Assembly (NCBI GenBank): GCA_009787175.1
Contig: WRGM01000107.1
Coordinates: forward strand, 1-8,573
From: Candidatus Bathycorpusculum fermentans
GTDB taxonomy: Archaea > Thermoproteota > Bathyarchaeia > Bathyarchaeales > Bathycorpusculaceae
Length of the DNA stretch: 8,573 nucleotides
Reading direction: 5' to 3'
This document shows positions 6,731 through 8,573 of the stretch, piece after piece. A program made the position numbers and the translations under genes. The notes below the pieces were generated by a model. That model was not told where the DNA came from. It was given only the letters and a program-made list of their open reading frames with translations, and made no database searches. Numbering within the stretch: position 1 is the first letter of the stretch; the number at the start of each line of letters is the position of its first letter.

Positions 6731-7806
6731 TAAACATACATTGCTCCTAACAATTTATTATCTTTAACTAAGCATCCCGGAGCATCCATATGCCGTATCC
6801 AATACACATCTGCTGGCAATGGATTATATTTTTCTAGCTCAGGCAAGTCCTCTTTGTATGCTAACTTTGTATATAAATAAGGAATATTTATACGGTAATC
6901 ATTAAAGACAACTTTACTGGCATAACTAAAGAAAAACGAAGTAGTAAACATACGCCCAGGGTTAATCTCAGTAACACATGGAACCCCCTCGCAATTCTCC
7001 TTTAAATCCACACTGGCAATTCCCGTAAAATCTGAATCAATAGCTAAAACAGCCTCTGTACTAATCTTATTAACAGTATCATCATGAACCGTTCTTTGCA
7101 CAGCTGGAGTACCCATAATACCTGAAGGCGCAAGATACGCATAAATGTACTCAAGACGTTCACGCGCCATAGAAGTGACAAGTTCACCATTACGCCATAA
7201 ACTATGAAACGCAATATTTCTCCCAGGCAACATTTCCTGAGCAATAAATTCCCAATCAACATTACGCGCACGCCAATAATTAATCCACGAAACAGCCGTT
7301 TCACGATTACCCGCAGGAGTACTCCCCCTACCCCCCGCACCACGCGTAGCCCTTATCCATATAGGCGAACCTAACTCTGCAAACGCACGATCAACATCAG
7401 ATTCCTGCCTAATCACAATAGTCCTAGCCACAGGTATACCCTTACTCTTCCACGCATTAGCCGACGCAAGCTTATCCTGACAAGCTATCACTGCCCGCTT
7501 TGAGGGCAAAAACATAGGTGCATCAATTTTCTCACGCTGCTCCGAAATAATCTCCACTTCAACATCTGGCTGAGCATGCAAAAAATCAATCTTCTCTTTA
7601 CGAATTATCTCATTTAACCTATCGATATAACTTGAATCTTTAGCTTTTGGCACCAAATATTTAGCATCCGTAGACATTGTATGTAAATAATGCCCATTTG
7701 CCTCCGTTCCTACAATGTACAAATTTTCAGGAGCTACCTTTAAAGACTTTACAAAATTTATGCCCGCTGGACCACCAGCACCAGTACAGAGTATACGTTT
7801 TGTCAA
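6730..7806 (-). CDS. ATP-grasp carboxylate-amine ligase-like protein
   Basis: A 358-residue ATP-grasp enzyme. The N-terminal domain opens with the Gly-rich ILCTGAGGPAGINFVKSL (5-22). The ATP-binding Lys is K112 in CQDKLAS, the flexible Gly loop is RATRGAGGRGS (152-162), the adenine-contacting segment is QEMLPGRN (190-197), and the metal-binding core is VDLKEN plus TEINPGR (D267, E280, N282). The family ligates a carboxylate to an amine through an acyl-phosphate; the layout is closest to carbamoyl-phosphate-synthase-like or PylC-like ligases. The start is TTG at 7806, the only possible one because an in-frame TAG lies directly upstream at 7807-7809. A GGTGA motif (7813-7817) sits six nt before it. 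It heads an operon with the HAD gene. Inferred role: adding an amino group or amino acid to a sugar carboxylate. Confidence 0.87.
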   Translation of the reverse strand: MTKRILCTGAGGPAGINFVKSLKVAPENLYIVGTEANGHYLHTMSTDAKYLVPKAKDSSYIDRLNEIIRKEKIDFLHAQPDVEVEIISEQREKIDAPMFLPSKRAVIACQDKLASANAWKSKGIPVARTIVIRQESDVDRAFAELGSPIWIRATRGAGGRGSTPAGNRETAVSWINYWRARNVDWEFIAQEMLPGRNIAFHSLWRNGELVTSMARERLEYIYAYLAPSGIMGTPAVQRTVHDDTVNKISTEAVLAIDSDFTGIASVDLKENCEGVPCVTEINPGRMFTTSFFFSYASKVVFNDYRINIPYLYTKLAYKEDLPELEKYNPLPADVYWIRHMDAPGCLVKDNKLLGAMYV

Positions 7807-7812
7807 CTATTT

Positions 7813-7817
7813 TCACC
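7813..7817 (-). promoter_or_regulatory. Shine-Dalgarno site supporting a TTG start
   Basis: The minus strand reads GGTGA, matching the archaeal anti-SD sequence, six nt before the TTG at 7806. This is the clearest ribosome binding site in the window and decides the unusual start of the ATP-grasp gene. Confidence 0.55.
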
Positions 7818-7830
7818 ATTACCGCTCAAT

Positions 7831-7840
7831 TTATTATAAA
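7831..7840 (-). promoter_or_regulatory. TATA-like box upstream of the ATP-grasp/HAD operon
   Basis: The minus strand reads TTTATAATAA, which would start RNA near 7810 and lose the GGTGA site from the leader. A second candidate, AGATATAAAT at 7896-7905, would start RNA near 7874 and keep it. The upstream box is therefore more consistent with use of that ribosome site; both may be used. Confidence 0.35.
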
Positions 7841-7977
7841 CCTGCAATATACACTTGTACATGGTGCAGATCTAATTTGACCTATACAAACACGAATTTA
7901 TATCTGTATCCAAAAAATCATACAGACAACCTTAAAAACAAAAGCAGTATCTTAACCAGTAATAACCTGTAAACAGT

Positions 7978-8055
7978 GGGCCGGTCGTCTAGCTTGGTTA
8001 GGACGTTGGCTTTACGAGCCAAAGGTCGCCGGTTCAAGTCCGGCTCGGCCCACCA
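7978..8055 (+). tRNA. tRNA-Val (anticodon UAC)
   Basis: A complete cloverleaf. The 7-bp acceptor stem is GGGCCGG with TCGGCCC (last pair G:U). The D-arm has GG in its loop, and the anticodon stem TTGGC/GCCAA encloses loop TTTACGA, giving anticodon TAC. There is a 5-nt variable loop, and the T-stem GCCGG/CCGGC encloses TTCAAGT. The discriminator is A at 8052 and the CCA end is encoded (8053-8055). There is no intron. It reads valine GUA/GUG codons. Upstream, TTAAAAAC around 7932-7939 may be its TATA box; downstream, T-rich runs near 8076-8096 may end transcription. It borders the glycan genes and could mark an integration-prone site. Confidence 0.97.
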
Positions 8056-8151
8056 ACAATTGATAAACTATGCTTGTTTTACTCTTACTAATTTTTGTAA
8101 TACATTCGTTTCTGAAATTGAGTTTACCATAATCTATAAGTGCGGCAGAGG

Positions 8152-8160
8152 TAAATTAAA
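8152..8160 (+). promoter_or_regulatory. TATA-like box for the GT2 gene
   Basis: TAAATTAAA is centred about 35 nt before the ATG at 8191, which would give a leader of roughly nine nt. A purine-rich GAGGAG at 8171-8176 lies too far from the ATG (14 nt) to be a normal ribosome site. Confidence 0.35.
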
Positions 8161-8190
8161 CTCGCCCAGTGAGGAGCGTTTGTATAGACC

Positions 8191-8517
8191 ATGGATAATC
8201 TAGTATTACATGGTCAACAAGGTCGAAAACCGAAAGTTTCGATTGTCATAGTTACCTACAAACGGGGTCACTTGCTAAATTATGCTTTAGATGCTCTCAC
8301 TGTTCAGACTGTTGACGATTTTGAAGTACTACTGGTAGTTAAACCAAGTGGCGATGCTACAGAGCATGTAATTGCTAAATATCGTGAAAGTTTGAAAATA
8401 AAAGTTATCATACAAGAGCATGGTTATGTTACCGATGCGTTAAATCTTGGGTTAAAACATGTAACGGGTGGAATCATAATTTTACTAGGGCGTGTTCCCA
8501 CTACCGAATTGCCATAA
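8191..8517 (+). pseudogene. GT2-family glycosyltransferase, truncated by an insertion sequence
   Basis: The first 99 codons encode a normal GT2 (GT-A fold) N-terminus: PKVSIVIVTYKRGHLLNYALDAL (14-36), then FEVLLVV (44-50), KVIIQEHGYVTDALNLGLKHVTGG and IIILL (95-99). In intact GT2 enzymes this last strand runs straight into the DxD/DDD metal-binding motif. Here it meets GRVPTTELP and a TAA stop at 8515-8517, nine foreign codons read from the insertion-sequence end that begins near 8488. The acidic motif, acceptor site and all downstream domains are gone from this copy, so the 108-residue product cannot be active. The rest of the gene, if present, lies beyond the element and outside the window. 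It is the only glycosyltransferase gene here on the tRNA side of the locus. Confidence 0.88.
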
Positions 8518-8573
8518 AAACTAAAGCAAATTGAATAAACCCAATATACATGGCGTCAAGCTTTTCATATCTG
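8488..8573 (-). mobile_element. End of an IS5-family insertion sequence (partial)
   Basis: The element appears to begin at GGGCGTGTTCCCACTACC (8488 onward), where GT2 similarity stops. The transposase stop codon (8501-8503) lies inside this terminal sequence, as is common in IS5-like elements. The exact edge is uncertain by a few bases: CTA or CTAG at 8485-8488 could be the target duplication. The rest of the element and its other inverted repeat are outside the window. Confidence 0.75.
8501..8572 (-). CDS. IS5-like DDE transposase, C-terminal end (partial)
   Basis: Only the last 23 codons are inside the window, read from the right edge leftward to TAG. The peptide RYEKLDAMYIGFIQFALV matches the characteristic C-terminus of IS5-type (DDE) transposases, where an R-Y-[DE]-K-L segment holding the final catalytic Glu region is followed by a hydrophobic helix and the end of the protein. 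The frame is open to the edge. It points opposite to the GT2 gene it interrupts. Whether the rest of the transposase is intact cannot be seen. Confidence 0.75.
   Translation of the reverse strand, partial: RYEKLDAMYIGFIQFALVFMAIR

Noticed and set aside
7976..8203. Plus-strand 75-codon open frame starting GTG across the tRNA
   Set aside because: Its first third is the tRNA-Val sequence read as protein, a common artefact; the rest has no family features.

Overview
The window looks archaeal, probably from a mesophilic TACK-type lineage such as Bathyarchaeia; the lineage is an inference and is not proven. It is AT-rich by eye. Supporting signs are TATA-like boxes about 20-33 nt upstream of several start codons with few Shine-Dalgarno sites, T-rich termination tracts, a DUF354-family protein (a family common in archaea), and a compact archaeal-style tRNA-Val. 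There are no phage, CRISPR or ribosomal genes.

Layout. Positions 1-401 hold no convincing gene. A minus-strand gene (402-1940) encodes a fusion of a polysaccharide-deacetylase-like domain with a FemAB/GNAT-like acyltransferase domain. It diverges from a plus-strand GT4 glycosyltransferase (2076-3176) across a short shared promoter region. The GT4 gene converges with, and overlaps by 4 nt, a minus-strand pair made of a GT-B glycosyltransferase (3173-4123) and a DUF354 protein (4130-5170). Next on the minus strand is a short UDP-sugar dehydrogenase-like gene (5281-6090), ended by a hairpin plus T-tract. An ATP-grasp ligase (6730-7806) and a HAD-family protein (6236-6730) follow, coupled by a TAATG overlap. 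tRNA-Val(UAC) lies at 7978-8055 on the plus strand. After it comes a GT2 glycosyltransferase gene (from 8191), cut at about 8487, where the acidic metal-binding motif is expected, by the end of an IS5-type insertion sequence that runs off the window.

Taken together this is an accessory surface-glycan or protein-glycosylation locus. Several sugar-transfer enzymes (GT4, GT-B, GT2, DUF354) sit beside sugar-modifying enzymes. Two chemistries are suggested, both inferred. One is deacetylation of an N-acetyl sugar followed by re-acylation of the freed amine, by the two-domain protein. The other is oxidation of a sugar nucleotide to a uronic acid followed by ATP-driven amide formation, by the dehydrogenase and the ATP-grasp enzyme. 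The tRNA border, the insertion sequence, and the differing strand composition of neighbouring genes fit a locus that is exchanged and remodelled.
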